Shown here piece after piece: positions 1 through 11,400 of a stretch of 37,179 nucleotides of DNA (position 1 is the stretch's first letter; the number at the start of each line of letters is the position of its first letter). Under the pieces are notes generated by a model, which saw nothing but the letters and a program-made list of their open reading frames with translations, was not told where the DNA came from and searched no databases. Source of the DNA: Collinsella sp. (GTDB taxonomy: Bacteria; Actinomycetota; Coriobacteriia; Coriobacteriales; Coriobacteriaceae); contig DXZT01000012.1 of NCBI GenBank assembly GCA_019419545.1, positions 1-37,179 of the forward strand, read 5' to 3'. The position numbers and the translations under genes are program-made.

Positions 1-457
1 ATTTTCCGGTTCGACGAACAGCCGATCGTGTCAAATTTGGTCTAACAGAGCCAATCAAAAAGACAACGAACAGGGCGCCGGCAAAGTTGCCGATCCACAC
101 AATAGCCCAAGCCTTGAGCATCTGGACGAGCGTGATCTTTTTGCTCTTAAGCGCGCAGACCATAAGCGAGTTGCCGGTAAACAGTTCCGCGCCGCAAATG
201 AGCACGAGCACCAGTCCCAGGCAAAAAGCAAGACCGCCCACGAAGCGCTGGGCGCCCCAGCAAAGCGTGGGATCGCTCAGAAAGACCGTGAAGAACAGGC
301 CGCCGAAGGCGATGAACGCGCCGGCGAACATGGCGAGCAAAAAGGCCTTCGAGACCGGCAGGTTGGCCTTGGTAACGCCTGCGGCCTCGGTCTTCGCCTC
401 GATCGCGGCGGGCGCCAGGCAATCGGAGGTGGGGTATTCTGCCTTACTCTGTGCCAT
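1..457 (-). CDS. Formate/nitrite transporter (FNT/FocA-NirC family), partial
   Basis: This is the 5' part of an inner-membrane pentameric channel of the formate/nitrite transporter family; the frame is open to the left window edge, so the 3' part is missing. The start is ATG at 457-455 with only a weak purine-rich ribosome site upstream. Translation gives a polar N-terminus of about 35 residues, a first membrane helix (AFLLAMFAGAFIAFGG), a second helix ending in the FNT signature ICGAELFTGNSLM, and a third helix (AWAIVWIGNFAGALFVVFLI). The last ~16 codons before the edge (GSVRPNLTRSAVRRTGK) do not look like the hydrophobic continuation expected for the family. They may reflect a junction or contig-end artefact. 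Whether it carries formate, nitrite or hydrosulfide cannot be told. The selenium and molybdenum genes nearby make formate attractive (inference). Confidence 0.85.
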   Translation of the reverse strand, partial: MAQSKAEYPTSDCLAPAAIEAKTEAAGVTKANLPVSKAFLLAMFAGAFIAFGGLFFTVFLSDPTLCWGAQRFVGGLAFCLGLVLVLICGAELFTGNSLMVCALKSKKITLVQMLKAWAIVWIGNFAGALFVVFLIGSVRPNLTRSAVRRTGK

Positions 458-567
458 GGAAATCACTTCTTTCTTACGATTCGGGACAAACGCTCCTGGT
501 TCATTTGCCCTGCGAGGTCGGACGGTATAAAAAATAAACGCGAGCCAAATTAGCATATTGGCCTGCG

Positions 568-596
568 ATTATATAGCTTGGAGCGGGCGACGGGAA
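568..596 (-). promoter_or_regulatory. Candidate promoter of the FNT gene
   Basis: On the minus strand there is a perfect -10 hexamer TATAAT (573-568). A weak -35-like TTCCCG lies 17 bp upstream (596-591), followed by a ~110 bp leader to the FNT start. The -35 overlaps a duplicated tRNA-Gly 3' end. Only the -10 box is convincing. Confidence 0.35.
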
Positions 597-710
597 GTCC
601 AAGGATTTGCTTCGCTGCGGGCCTTCGGCCTTTGCGTGCTGCGCTGGAAATGCTCACGCATTTTCTCAGCTCCGCACCCTGGCGGGTTCGATTCCCGTCG
701 CCCGGCGCGT
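577..710. repeat. tRNA-Gly 3'-end fragments in inverted orientation (attachment-site-like scar)
   Basis: The last 18 nt of tRNA-Gly, including CCA (minus strand, about 579-596), recur as a direct repeat of the intact gene at 766-839. A second piece, 682-704 on the plus strand, is identical over 23 nt to the T-arm and 3' acceptor strand of the same tRNA. The two pieces form a 13 bp perfect inverted repeat (584-596 / 692-704). The interior holds small hairpins (GGCC-TTC-GGCC; AAATGC-TCAC-GCATTT) but no D-arm or anticodon arm, so it is not an intact tRNA. It may be a remnant of integration at tRNA-Gly or a structured intergenic repeat. The rest of 458-765 shows no gene. Confidence 0.55.
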
Positions 711-765
711 AAACGAAAACAGCTCTGATCCCCAAAGGAAACCAAAGCCGTTAAAACAATTCTTA

Positions 766-839
766 TGGAGCGGGCGACGGGAATCGAACCCGCGTCATCA
801 GCTTGGAAGGCTGGGGTTCTACCATTGAACTACGCCCGC
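766..839 (-). tRNA. tRNA-Gly(UCC)
   Basis: This 74-nt cloverleaf includes an encoded CCA. The acceptor stem GCGGGCG/CGCCCGC is perfect, the discriminator is U, the D-loop contains AAUGGUAGA, the anticodon loop is UUUCCAA-like with anticodon UCC, and the T-loop is GGUUCGAUUCC. It lies 6 nt downstream of tRNA-Pro on the same strand and is probably co-transcribed with it from the promoter at 974-1002. Its 3' end is duplicated at 579-596. Confidence 0.95.
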
Positions 840-845
840 AAGATA

Positions 846-922
846 TGGTCGGGACGACAGGATTTGAACCTGCGACATCCTGCTCCCAAAGCAGGCGCGC
901 TACCAAACTGCGCCACGTCCCG
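846..922 (-). tRNA. tRNA-Pro(UGG)
   Basis: This 77-nt cloverleaf includes an encoded CCA. The acceptor stem begins CGGGACG and pairs with CGUCCCG, the discriminator is A, the D-arm contains AGUUUGGUAGC, the anticodon loop is UUUGGGA (anticodon UGG), and the T-arm is GCAGGUUCAAAUCCUGU. It is the first gene of a two-tRNA unit. Confidence 0.96.
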
Positions 923-973
923 AAGGTGTTGAGCAGCTAAGGTCTAAACCTTGCGTGTCCCAAAGCGAAGGAA

Positions 974-1002
974 ATTATAGGGGAGACTCCCCGCCTGTGC
1001 AA
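974..1002 (-). promoter_or_regulatory. Promoter of the tRNA-Pro/tRNA-Gly unit
   Basis: On the minus strand a perfect -10 TATAAT (979-974) is preceded by -35-like TTGCAC (1002-997) with exactly 17 bp between them. Transcription would start near 967, about 45 nt before tRNA-Pro. The spacer holds a GGGGA-GT-CTCCCC hairpin that could also help end the upstream brnQ transcript. Confidence 0.6.
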
Positions 1003-1013
1003 GCGACGATACC

Positions 1014-2372
1014 CTAGCTCCTCGAATGTACGACAAACAGGCTGTGGAGCAGGCCGATCACAAACGCCACCACGGCAACCGGCGCCCACGCGGCTCCAAT
1101 GTCTGCCAGCGGCAGCGCATCGAACGGCAGCCACGCGCCCGTAAAGAACGCATCGCGGACCGAGGTAATCACGCTCTGCACTGCGACAACGCCGCCGACC
1201 CAGACCCACACCTGCGGATGCGCGTCGCAAAAACCGTGCACCAGACCCATAAGCACCAGCACGATGGCGACGGGGTACAGGGCGTTGAGCATGGGCACCG
1301 AGAACATAAGAATCACGTCGAGGCCCACGTTGGAGAGCACGCACGAAAACGCTGCGAACACAAAGGCGAGAACCGCAAAGGGGCGGCGCATGGCCTCCTC
1401 GGAAGCCTCTGCTCCCCCTTCGACCACATACGTCTCGCAGAAGTAGCGCGAGCAGCAGCTGATAAGGCCAATGCACACGTTCATGCAGGCAAGGAAGAAG
1501 ATGGCGAAGACCACGACCGTGCCGGCAAGCCCAAAATGCATGGAGGCCGAACGGGCGAGGATGGCGGCGCCGTTGGTAGCGTCGGGCATCACGGTGCCGA
1601 GCTGCATACCGGCAAGGCCCAAGCCGCAGTAGATGATGGCCATGAGCACGCCGGCGATCACACCGGAGCGCGAGATCTCGAAGGCCACGCGCTTGTCATC
1701 GGTAACACCCAGCTCGTGGATGGTCTCGGCGATGATGATGCCAAAGGCGAGCGACGCGAGCAGGTCCATGGTCTGATAGCCGGTCAAAAAGCCCTGTACG
1801 GCAGCGCCAGCATTATAGGGAGCCTGCGGCGCGGCAGCGGAGCCCAGCGGCGAGACCACAGCGGCACCCACGACCAATACGATAAGGGCAATGAGCGCGG
1901 GGCCCGTAATGCGGCCGAGCACGCGCGTGATGACGCCGGGGCGCAGCGTGAGCGCAAACGCGATGATAAAGAATCCAACGGCAAACACCAGGCGTGCCGT
2001 GCTGAGCGAGACGCCCTCGGGCAGCAGCGGCACCAGCATCTCGAAGGCCGTGGAGCTCGTGCGCGGAATGGCCAGGCACGGGCCAATGGCCAGATACACC
2101 GCCGCAACAAAGAACTCGCCAAACTTGGGGTGCACGCGGCCGGCAAGCTCGCGCGCCGTTCCGGCAAGCGCAACGGCGATAAAGCCCATGACGGGCAGGC
2201 CGATGGCGGCAATGAGAAAGCCAAGCATGGCAACCGGCGTGGCAGAGCCTGCCTGCAGCGCCAGCAGCGGCGGGATAATAAGGTTGCCGGCGCCAAAGAG
2301 CATCGAGAACAGGGCGATGCCGACGGTGAGGACATGGTCGGAGCGCAGACCGCGCGGGGCGGATGAAGCCAT
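1014..2372 (-). CDS. brnQ: Branched-chain amino acid transport system carrier (LIVCS family)
   Basis: This 452-residue polytopic membrane protein is predicted to import leucine, isoleucine and valine by ion symport. The N-terminus carries the family hallmark (SMLFGAGNLIIPP) in the first helix, and about 12 hydrophobic segments follow across the full length, as expected for BrnQ (about 440 residues). Later landmarks include SLAFGIIIAETIHELG and the C-terminal VIGLLHSLFVV segment. The ATG at 2372 follows a GAAAGGTGG ribosome site. It stands alone: an intrinsic terminator of the upstream giant gene lies 24 bp before its start and the tRNA promoter lies just after its stop. Substrate is assigned by family only. 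Confidence 0.92.
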   Translation of the reverse strand: MASSAPRGLRSDHVLTVGIALFSMLFGAGNLIIPPLLALQAGSATPVAMLGFLIAAIGLPVMGFIAVALAGTARELAGRVHPKFGEFFVAAVYLAIGPCLAIPRTSSTAFEMLVPLLPEGVSLSTARLVFAVGFFIIAFALTLRPGVITRVLGRITGPALIALIVLVVGAAVVSPLGSAAAPQAPYNAGAAVQGFLTGYQTMDLLASLAFGIIIAETIHELGVTDDKRVAFEISRSGVIAGVLMAIIYCGLGLAGMQLGTVMPDATNGAAILARSASMHFGLAGTVVVFAIFFLACMNVCIGLISCCSRYFCETYVVEGGAEASEEAMRRPFAVLAFVFAAFSCVLSNVGLDVILMFSVPMLNALYPVAIVLVLMGLVHGFCDAHPQVWVWVGGVVAVQSVITSVRDAFFTGAWLPFDALPLADIGAAWAPVAVVAFVIGLLHSLFVVHSRS

Positions 2373-2395
2373 GGGACCACCTTTCGGGTCGAATC

Positions 2396-2425
2396 AAAAA
2401 CGGGACGGGCACAAGACCCGTCCCG
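2396..2425 (-). terminator. Intrinsic terminator between the giant surface gene and brnQ
   Basis: On the minus strand a perfect 9 bp stem, CGGGACGGG/CCCGTCCCG with a 7-nt loop, is followed directly by TTTTT. It lies 66 bp after the stop of the giant gene and 24 bp before the brnQ start. A TATACT hexamer just upstream (2435-2430) leaves open a role as a brnQ leader attenuator. Confidence 0.85.
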
Positions 2426-2490
2426 CAAGTATATACGCTTTAGCAGGCTAAATCGCGCACAGCTTCAATCTAGCCACCCCTTTTGAGCCG

Positions 2491-5400
2491 TTACGCGTCC
2501 GAGCGACGACGACGCAGCAGCTCGAGCGCTATTGCGATAAGCGCAACGGCGCCCGCAGCCACGGCGACGGCCAATGGCGCGTGATCGCCCGTATCGGCGA
2601 GCTGCTGAGCGCTCGACTTGGAAGATTCCTTCTTGCCGGAGTTTTCCGCGCCCGATGCCTTTGCCTTATCAGCTGCGGAGTCATCCGAACTACCGGGTTT
2701 TGTCGGATCCTTTGAATCCGGCTGGTCCGAATCGGGCGTTCCGGGCTTTTCCGGCTCCGGCTCACTCGGGTTGTCGGGCTCAGGCTTATCCGGGTTATCC
2801 GGGTCCGGCTTGTCCGGCTGATCAGGCTCCGGTTTGCCGGGCTCGGGCCTGCCCGGGTCAGGCTGGTCGGGCTCGGGCTTGTCCGGCTGGTCCGGGTCAG
2901 GCTGGTCCGGGTCCGGCTTGTCCGGATCGGGTCCATCGGGCTTGTCCGGATCGGGAACCACCGGGTCCGGGCCGACAGGCTCCCGCTTCTTCACCGTCAG
3001 CGTACCGGGCTCAACCGTGACATCGAAGTTCGGGTCGGTGACCGTCGCCTCGATCTGGTACTCGCCCGCCGGGGAACTCTCATCGGCGACGCAGGAGTAC
3101 TCGACTTTCACGCCCGAGGTATCAGCCGAGCTCTTTAGGCTCGAGGTAAAGGCGGGATTCATCTCTCCCTCGAAGCGTTCAACATCGTCGACCTTTACCT
3201 TAAGCTTCGCCGGTGAAATCTTGAACTTGCGCGAGGCGGCGCTGATATACCCGTCGCTTCGCAGCGTGGCAACGGCGCGATACGTGCCGGCATCGGTCGG
3301 GGCCTCACTCGACGAATAGTGCGTGCCGCCCGTCCCGTAGTACCTAACCCTCAGGTCACCTTCGCAGGCCTTGGGAACCCCCGTGACCTTGGGCGCTTGA
3401 GCATCACCGCTATAGACGAAGTTGCCGCCCTCAAATGCAAGCTCGACCCGCTTCGCCTGAACGACTAGAACAAAGTGCGCGGTCACGGTCTTGCCCTGAG
3501 CATCCTTGCACGTGATGTCAAAGGTAGACACTCCGACCTTGGACGGGGTGCCCGAGAGCGTCAAACCGCCCGCTGTGCGGGTAAGCTTAAACCCGTCGGG
3601 GAGCTTAGCGTCGTCCCACGTGTACTCATACGGAGCTTCGCCACCCGCGGCGCCCGAAATCGTCGCGCGATACGTGCTATGCGCACGTGCGACCGGCAGC
3701 AGACCGCCGTTGAACACAAGGGCATCCCGGGGCACAACGGAAACGACGGCACGATCGCTTTCCACCTGCGTCTCGGTACCAAGGTAGCGCTGGGTGACGC
3801 GGCAGAAATACTCGCCGGCGCAATCGTCATCGAGGCCCTCGATGAGGAGCGTCTCCCCCGTCTCGCCCTCGAGCGCCACGGCCTCGCCGCCCACCATGTG
3901 GAACCATTGATAGGACAGTTCGACATCGGCGGCGGAACCCGTGGACGAGGACGCGTGGTCGAGGACGCCCTTGCCCGCCTCGGCAGCAACCGAGAGCACG
4001 ACAGCATCGCTCTCGTGGGCGCTCGCATCCTGCGGCTGGGCGATCACCTTCGGAGCGTCCGCCTTCACGAACTCGAACGTGACCTCCTGCGACGCGGTGA
4101 CGCTACTCAACGTGACCTCGTACGCCCCGCCCTCATAGTCGGAGATATCGAGATCGATGGCCTTGTCCGAGCCGGCTTCCGTGACCGTCACCAGCTCGAG
4201 GTAGCAGCCCTTGTCGGGCGTCGCCGAGAGCGTCACGTCGCCGCCCGCATCAACGGTGACGGAAGCGTTGTCGACCGAACCGTTGACCGCCTTTGCCGTC
4301 ACCTCAATGCGCTCGGGCTTGTCCGGGTTATCGGGCTCGGGGTTATCAGGGTCGGGATTATCGGGATCCGGCTTGGGGCCCGGATCAGGATTATCAGGTT
4401 CAGGGTTAGGATCCGGGTCGGGGTTGGGACCAGGATCAGGCTGATCGGGATCCGGGTTGTCCGGATCAGGATTGTCCGGGTCCGGAACCACCGGGTCTGG
4501 ATCGACGGGCTCCTGCTTCTTTTTCACCGTCAGCGTTCCGGGCACGACCTCGACATCGAAATTCGGATCGGTGACCGTCGCGCCGATCTGGTACTCGCCA
4601 GCAGGAGAGCTCTCATCGGCATCGCAGGAATACTCGACCTTCACACCCGAAGTGTCAACCGCACTCTCCAGGCTCGAGGTAAACGCTGGGTTCGCCTCGC
4701 CCTCGAACCGCTCGGCGTCGTCAACCTTCACCTTGAGCTTTGCCGGAGCGATCTCAAACTGGCAGGCGGCGGCACCGATGTAGCCGTGGCCGCGCAGCGT
4801 GGCGACAGCGCGGTACGTGCCGGCATCAGTCGGGGCCTCCGTCGAGGAATATTGCGTGCTTCCAGTACCAAAGTACCAGACCTTAAGGTCGCCCTTGCAG
4901 ACCTTAGGAGCACCGGAAACTTCGGGCGCCTGCGACGCGCCATTAAAGGTAAAGTCGCTATCCGTGAACGATAGCTTTACGTGCTTTGCCTGGACAACGA
5001 GCGCAAAGCGGGCGGTCATGGCCTCGCCACGAGCATCCCTGCACGTGATATCAAAGGCGGAAACGCCCGTCTTGGACGGGATGCCCGAGAGCGTCAGACC
5101 GCCCGGTGTACGGGAAAGCTTGAACCCGTCGGGGAGCTTCGTCTCATCCCATGCGTACTCGTACGGAGCCTTGCCGCCCGCGGCCCCGGCAATCGTTGCG
5201 AGGTACGTGCCGTGCGCGCTCGCTGCCGGCAGCAGGTCGCCGTTAAACACAAGGGTGTCCCACGGCACGACGGAAACGGCGGCACAATCACTGTCCGCTT
5301 GCTTCTCAGTACCAAGGTAGCGTTGAGTGATGCGGCAGAAGTACTCGCCGGCTTTCTCGTCATCGAGGTCCGCGAGCGAGAGCGTCTCCCCCGTCTCGCC

Positions 5401-8400
5401 ATCGAGCGCCACGGCCTTGCCATTCGCCATGCGGAACCACTGGTAGGAAAGCTCAACCTCGGCAGCGCAACCCGTGGACGAGGCAGCGTGGTCGGCGACG
5501 TTTTTGCCTGCATCGGCCGCAACCGAGAGCACAGCCGAATCGCCCTCATGGACGCTTACGTCCTGCGGCTGCGCAACCACACGCGGAGCGTCCGCCTTGA
5601 CAAACTCGAACGTGACCTCCTGCGATGCGGTGACATCGCTCAGCGTGACCTCGTACGACCCGCCCTTGTAATCAGAAATGTCGAGGTCAACGGTCACATC
5701 CGAGCCGGCCTGCACGACCGTCACGCGCTCGAGGTAGCAGCCCTCGTCGGGCGTCGCCGAGAGGGTCGCGTCCCCGCCCTCAACAACCGAAACCAAAGCA
5801 TTATCGACCGAACCGTTGACTGCCTTCGCCGTCACCTTGTAGTGCTCGGGCTTTTTCTTGACCGTCAGCGTGCCGGGGTCGACCGCGACATCAAAGTTCG
5901 GATCGGCAACCGCCGCGTCAATCTGGTACTCACCCGCCGGCGATTTCTTATTCGCCGAGCAGAAGTACGTAACCTTTACGTCCGAGGTGTCGCAACGGCT
6001 CACCAGGCTGGAGGTAAACTCGGGATTCTCCTGGCCCTCAAAGCGTTCGGCATCGTCGACCTTCACCAGCAGCTGAGCCGGCGCAACGGATACCGTCAAC
6101 TCGACGTCCTCGGCGGCAAAATAGTTTCGAGACGCCTTGGCATGGGCGACAACACGTGCCGTACCGGCGGCCTTCACCGTCGCACAGCGTCCCTTAATCG
6201 AAACCGGGCTCGCATCGTCATCGGAATCGACCAGCTCAAAGCTCACGGGAGTCTGGGCAACGTTGTTAAACACAATGGGGTCTCCACCGTATACACCCGA
6301 ATAGCTCGTCGTTCCCGTAATAACCTGGCTTGCCTTTGCAATCGAGAACTCGGCGGACTTTTTACCCTGATAGTTGGGGTCAGTCACCTTAACCGTGACG
6401 CGGTAGTTGCCACTGTCGCACGGCTCCAGCGCCGTCGGACCATAGGACGTTCCATCTATACCGCAATAGGCAACGGAATAGGCAGACGTATCAAGACCGG
6501 CAACCGCAACCGCCGCACCGTGTCGTACGCCATCGTATGTCACATCAGCCGTCTCGATCGAAATATCGACCGGGGCCTTCTCGATCGTGAAGTCACAGGA
6601 GGCATTACCGACATATCCCTTGGCGTCGAGCGTCACCACCGCACGATACGTGCCGGCATCCACCGGCGCCTGATCCGACGAGTAATGTGTGTCACCCGTG
6701 CCAACATAGGTCAGTTTGACATCGTCCTCGCAACCCTCGGGCAAGCCCGAAAGCTCCGGGGCCTGCGCCGTCGCGTTGTAGGTAAAGGTCTGGCCCTCAA
6801 ATGCAAGCGGGGCTTTCTTCGCCTTCACGAGCAGCGCGAAGTGCGCATCGCACTTGTTGCCCAGGTCATCAGTGCACCTAATCTTGAAGCGACACACACC
6901 CGTGGCCGCAGGCACGCCCGAGAGCACCAAGGCGGCCGATCCGTCATCTGCCAGCGTCAGCTGCATGCCCTCAGGAACCTCAACATCATCCAAGTTGTAC
7001 GCATACGGCGCCTTGCCGCCCATAGCGCCGGCAATCTGCGCGCGGTATTCATCGTGAGCGGTCGCCACCGGCAGCACGCGCCCGTTAAACACAAGTGCTT
7101 CTCGGGGCACGATGGACACCTTCGCATGTTCGGTATCCGTCTTTGCCACCATGCCTAGGTAGTTCTGCGTAATGCGGCAGAAGTACTCGCCTTCGCCGTC
7201 GCTGTCGAGCTGGGCGATCGAAAGAGTCTCCCCCGTCTCGCTCTTCAGCGCCACCGCCTTGCCACCATCGTCAGACACGCGATACCACTGGTAGCTCAGC
7301 TTGACGTCTGCAGCGGATCCAGAAGACACGGCCGCATGGACGCGAACGTTACGCCCCGCCTCGGCGACGACCGAAAGCTCAACCGGATCGCCCTCGTAAG
7401 CACTCGCATCCTGCGGCTGAGCGAGCACCTCCGGAGCCGCAGCCTTCACGAATTCAAACGTGACCTGCTGCGGAGCACTCACGCCACTCAGTGTGACCTC
7501 GTACGCCCCACCCTTGTAGTCAGAAATATCAAGGTCATAGGCATTGCCGGCCGAACCGTCATCACCGGCCTCTTCGGCAACGGTCACGCGCGTCAGATAG
7601 CAGCCCTCATCGGGCGTCGCCGAAAGCGTCACCTTGCCATCCGTAGCGACCAAAGCAGACTCCAGATCAACCGATCCGTTGACCGCTCGGGCCGTCACCT
7701 TGTACTTGGGCGCCTCCGCAAAGCGCGCCTCGACGGTCATATTGTCCTCGGGGACAAACGTCCAGGTAGTATCCGTGTTCAGCGGCTCATCGCCCAACGA
7801 CCCGTCGTCATTGCGCGCATACCACCCATCGAACACATACCCCGCATCGGGAACGGCAGTCAGGGTCGTGGACTCACCGTTCTCGACTTCGTTGGTCACG
7901 GCATAGCCCAGAGATTCGTCCTCGGAGGAACCCTCGACGTGTCCGCCCTGACGCGGATCAACCGCCGTCACCGACATCGTCGCCCGTTCATAAACGGCCG
8001 TAAAGGTTCGGTTGCCAAACACCACGCGGTTAATGACCGGCGTAAAGCCAACGGGCATGCCGTTCTCATCGACCCAGTATTTAAACTTCCAACCCTTATG
8101 CGGCACGGTAAACATAATCGCCGCGGAGTGGTAGGAGCCACCCGTACCGAGCGCTACCATCGAAAAGCCAGCATCCTTAGGATAAGTAGCGACCTGAACA
8201 TCGCAGCCCGTCTCGTAGAACACGGCCGTAAGCTGCTTATTCTCCTTGGCGGTACCGATATAGAAAGCGCTGTAGCTCACCGTAACACCCGCATCGTCGA
8301 TCCAATGCGAGAAGTGGTACTTCTTCCACGGGATCGCAATCGCCATAAACATGTCGCCCCTGTCGTAGGACCTGCTGCCGGCAGGAATGCCGTCGACCAG

Positions 8401-11400
8401 AAGGGCCGTACCGCGGAAGATGGACGAGCCAGTGACGGTAATGGTCACCTGTCCATCGGATTCGAACTGCGCGTAGTACGTTATGTCTTGCGTGGCGGTC
8501 ACATCGAGGGTCGTCGCGGTCTCGACAATCGAGGTGCCCTCCTTATCGGTGCTCCAGCCCACAAAGCGATAGCCCATACCGGCAACAGCGGACAGTTCCA
8601 CCTGGTCGCCCACGGCAAAGCTACCGCTGCCCGTAACACGGCAGCCCCTGTTCGAAGCCTTGTCCTTCACCACGACCTCGCCCGTAACGGTCACCTCGTA
8701 CGGATCGGCAAACACGGCCTGGAGCTCCAACGTATCGTCCTCCAGCCCCTCGACCATATCCTTGTCGAGCTTAACCCAGCAATGGGCGTCGCAGCTCAGC
8801 AGCAACTTGTTGCCCTCGGCATCCAGGACATACCAACCGGCAAATCGCTTGGTACCCATAGGCGTAGCGTTGAGTTCGACCGTGTCACCGAATTGATAGG
8901 AGCCCTCGCCGCTCAGGGTGCTAACGCTATCGTCACTCGCGCTCAAAACGACCTGATAGGACTTAGGCGTAAAGGTCGCCGTATAGGTGGCGTCACCCGC
9001 GACCTTAACGGTATAGTCGGCGTTCTCGCTGACTGTCTCGCCCTTGTCGTCCGTCCAACCCGCAAACGAATACCCGGTGTTGGCGATCGCACGAAGCGTT
9101 GCGCGGTCGCCAGCCTCATAGCCACCAAAGCCGCTCACGGCTCCGCCCTCGGCAGGCGAAGCAACGGTATGCACGACATACGAACCCGACGCAAAGACGG
9201 CATAGAGCGACGTATCCTCACGCACGGTAAATCGATAGGTTTTCTTGGAGCTCACGCATGTGCCGTTACGGAACCAGCCCACAAAAGCCGTATCCTCGGC
9301 GGCGACCGCACGCACGGTTGCGACCTGTCCAGCGGCATACGCCCCCGCGCCCTCGACCGTGCCCATGCTCTCCTCGCACGAGACGTCCACCGTATATTGT
9401 TTTGCCGAGAACACGGCCTGAAGCGTCGTGTCAGACGTCGGCACCACGTGATAGGTGCTGTCACGGCTTACCACGGCGCCCGAGGCATCGGCCCAATACT
9501 CAAACGCATAGCCCGAAAGCGCATGCGCCGTCAGCGTGGCGGCATGCCCCGCCTCGACGGTGCCTGCGCCCTCGACCCAGCCGGCGACGCTCGATTCGAC
9601 CAGCGAACCGGTGCCGGAATCGACTACCGTCGTGGCGTCGACTTCATAGCTTTTTGCCATAAAGCGAGCGACGTGCACATGGCTGCGCTCCTGGTGGCAG
9701 GTGAACTCCGCATCGGCAGACTCAAACGTGCCGTCGGCCGTATACCAACCAGTAAAGACGTAACCGGGATTGGGCGTCGCCTTAAGGGCAACCTCCGCGC
9801 CGCGGTCGGCAAGGATTCGGCTCGCCTTGACGGTGCCGCCCTCCGCAGGATCAGCGAGGGGCACGCAGACGGTATCGATCGGCACAAAGGCCGCGGTAAT
9901 AACGCAGTGTCCGGTTTTACCGCGAGCCTTCGCAACCAACGAGGTCTCGTGCTTAAGGCTCTTCAGGCGACCATTGACGTACCAACCCCAGAACAAAAAA
10001 CCAGGATGGGCCTTAGCCGTCAGATGAAGGGTCTCCCCTAATTTGAACGTATCGGTCGTAGGCTTCACCACGGTCCCATTACACGTCACAGTACCGCCGA
10101 GCCACGAATCGGCCGTGACCATTACCTCGGGTTTTGAGTCGGTAAAGATCGCGGTATAGGTGTCGCACTTGGTAACCTTAACGACCAGCTCGGCAGAGTC
10201 GTACTCCTTACCGGAGTCATCCTTCCAATGGTCAAAGCGGTAGCCGTCATTGGCCTTCGCCTTGAGCATCACCGTGTCGCCATATCCGCAGGTAACCGAA
10301 GATGCCCCCGGGTGGCCCTCGATCTCAACCGTACCGCGCTCCACAAAGGTCTTTTTTGCCTTCGCCGTCACGGTATACGTGTTTTCCTCAAACACCGCGC
10401 GCACGGTGCATTCCACGTCCTCGGGATAGAACTCGAGATAGCTGGGGTCGGTACCCAAAAGCAGGTCCGTCTTGGCGTCGTACCAGCCCTTAAAGGTAAA
10501 TTGTTTGCTCGCCTCCGCCGTGAGCTCAATGCTCAGCGTGGCAGGCTCGCCCTTCATGCAGTAGCCCTCACCGTGCACCATATATTTGCCCGCCATGGCC
10601 GCGGCCGGCTCAACGACAACGTCCACCTTGCAGGCACGCGTAAACTTCGCCTGGACCACGCAGTCGGTAATGGGCTCAAAGGTATACGAACGCTCGCTCG
10701 AAACCAGCGTCGACGTAGTATCCGAGCCACCATTGCTCAGATACCAACCGTCAAAGATATAGCCCTCGGATGGCGTAGCCTCCGCGGTCACGCGCTCACC
10801 CTCGGGGACCTCGAGAACCATGCCGGCAGTCTCGCCGCGCTTCAGCGTAACGGTGCCGCCCTCGAGCGGGTCAGCCTCGGCACGCACAGCATGCGCATCC
10901 CTGCCGTCCATTACAGCCTCAATTCGGGCATTCCCGTTAACGCGGTATTCGCAAACTTCCTGCTTGTTGGCAATCGTGATGCCCTGCGCATCGGTTTCGC
11001 GCCACTCTACAAACCGGTACGTTTTCTCTGGATTGTCGGGGCGCACCTTGGGCCGCATCGTAAACGTGAGAATGTCGCCATCCTTCGCGCGAACCTTGCC
11101 GTCCACGACCGGTACGCCATCGCACAGAACCTCGGCGCTGTCGAAGGGATCGGTATTCACCAGGATGGTCTTATCCGCCTTGCGGAAGCGCGCAACCAGA
11201 TGGCGGTCGACCTCGGCCTTGAAGATATACGTGCGCTCGGGCGAAACCTCGATGCCGTCCTCAAACCATCCCACAAAGGCATAGTCAGGACCCTCACTCG
11301 CGGTGACCATAGCCTGATCGCCACGCGTAATGCTCTGCTTTACGGGGCTTGCGGTGCAGCCTGTCGAAAAATCGGCCTGAATGCCATCGGCTTCGGCAAC

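Noticed and set aside
580..710. Possible tRNA-Sec (would fit the Sec-containing SelD)
   Set aside because: A T-arm is present, but there is no 8-bp acceptor helix ending in NCCA, no UCA anticodon in a 7-nt loop and no long D-stem; better explained as tRNA-Gly fragments.
607..828. Small ORF across the tRNA-Gly region reading SGRRESNPRHQLGRLGFYH
   Set aside because: It is the well-known artefact of translating a tRNA gene; the tRNA cloverleaf explains the sequence.
4315..4515. Periodic tract resembling a CRISPR or tandem-repeat array
   Set aside because: The period is 6-9 nt, in frame, and encodes Asp-Pro linkers; there are no spacers or cas genes.
7336..10041. Very long plus-strand open frame (about 900 codons) opposite the giant surface gene, with similar ones at 4981-7158, 10228-11874 and 3475-4974
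   Set aside because: These are antisense shadows caused by GC-rich codon bias. They are rich in Arg/His, lack domains and ribosome sites, and the minus-strand frame has clear protein domains.
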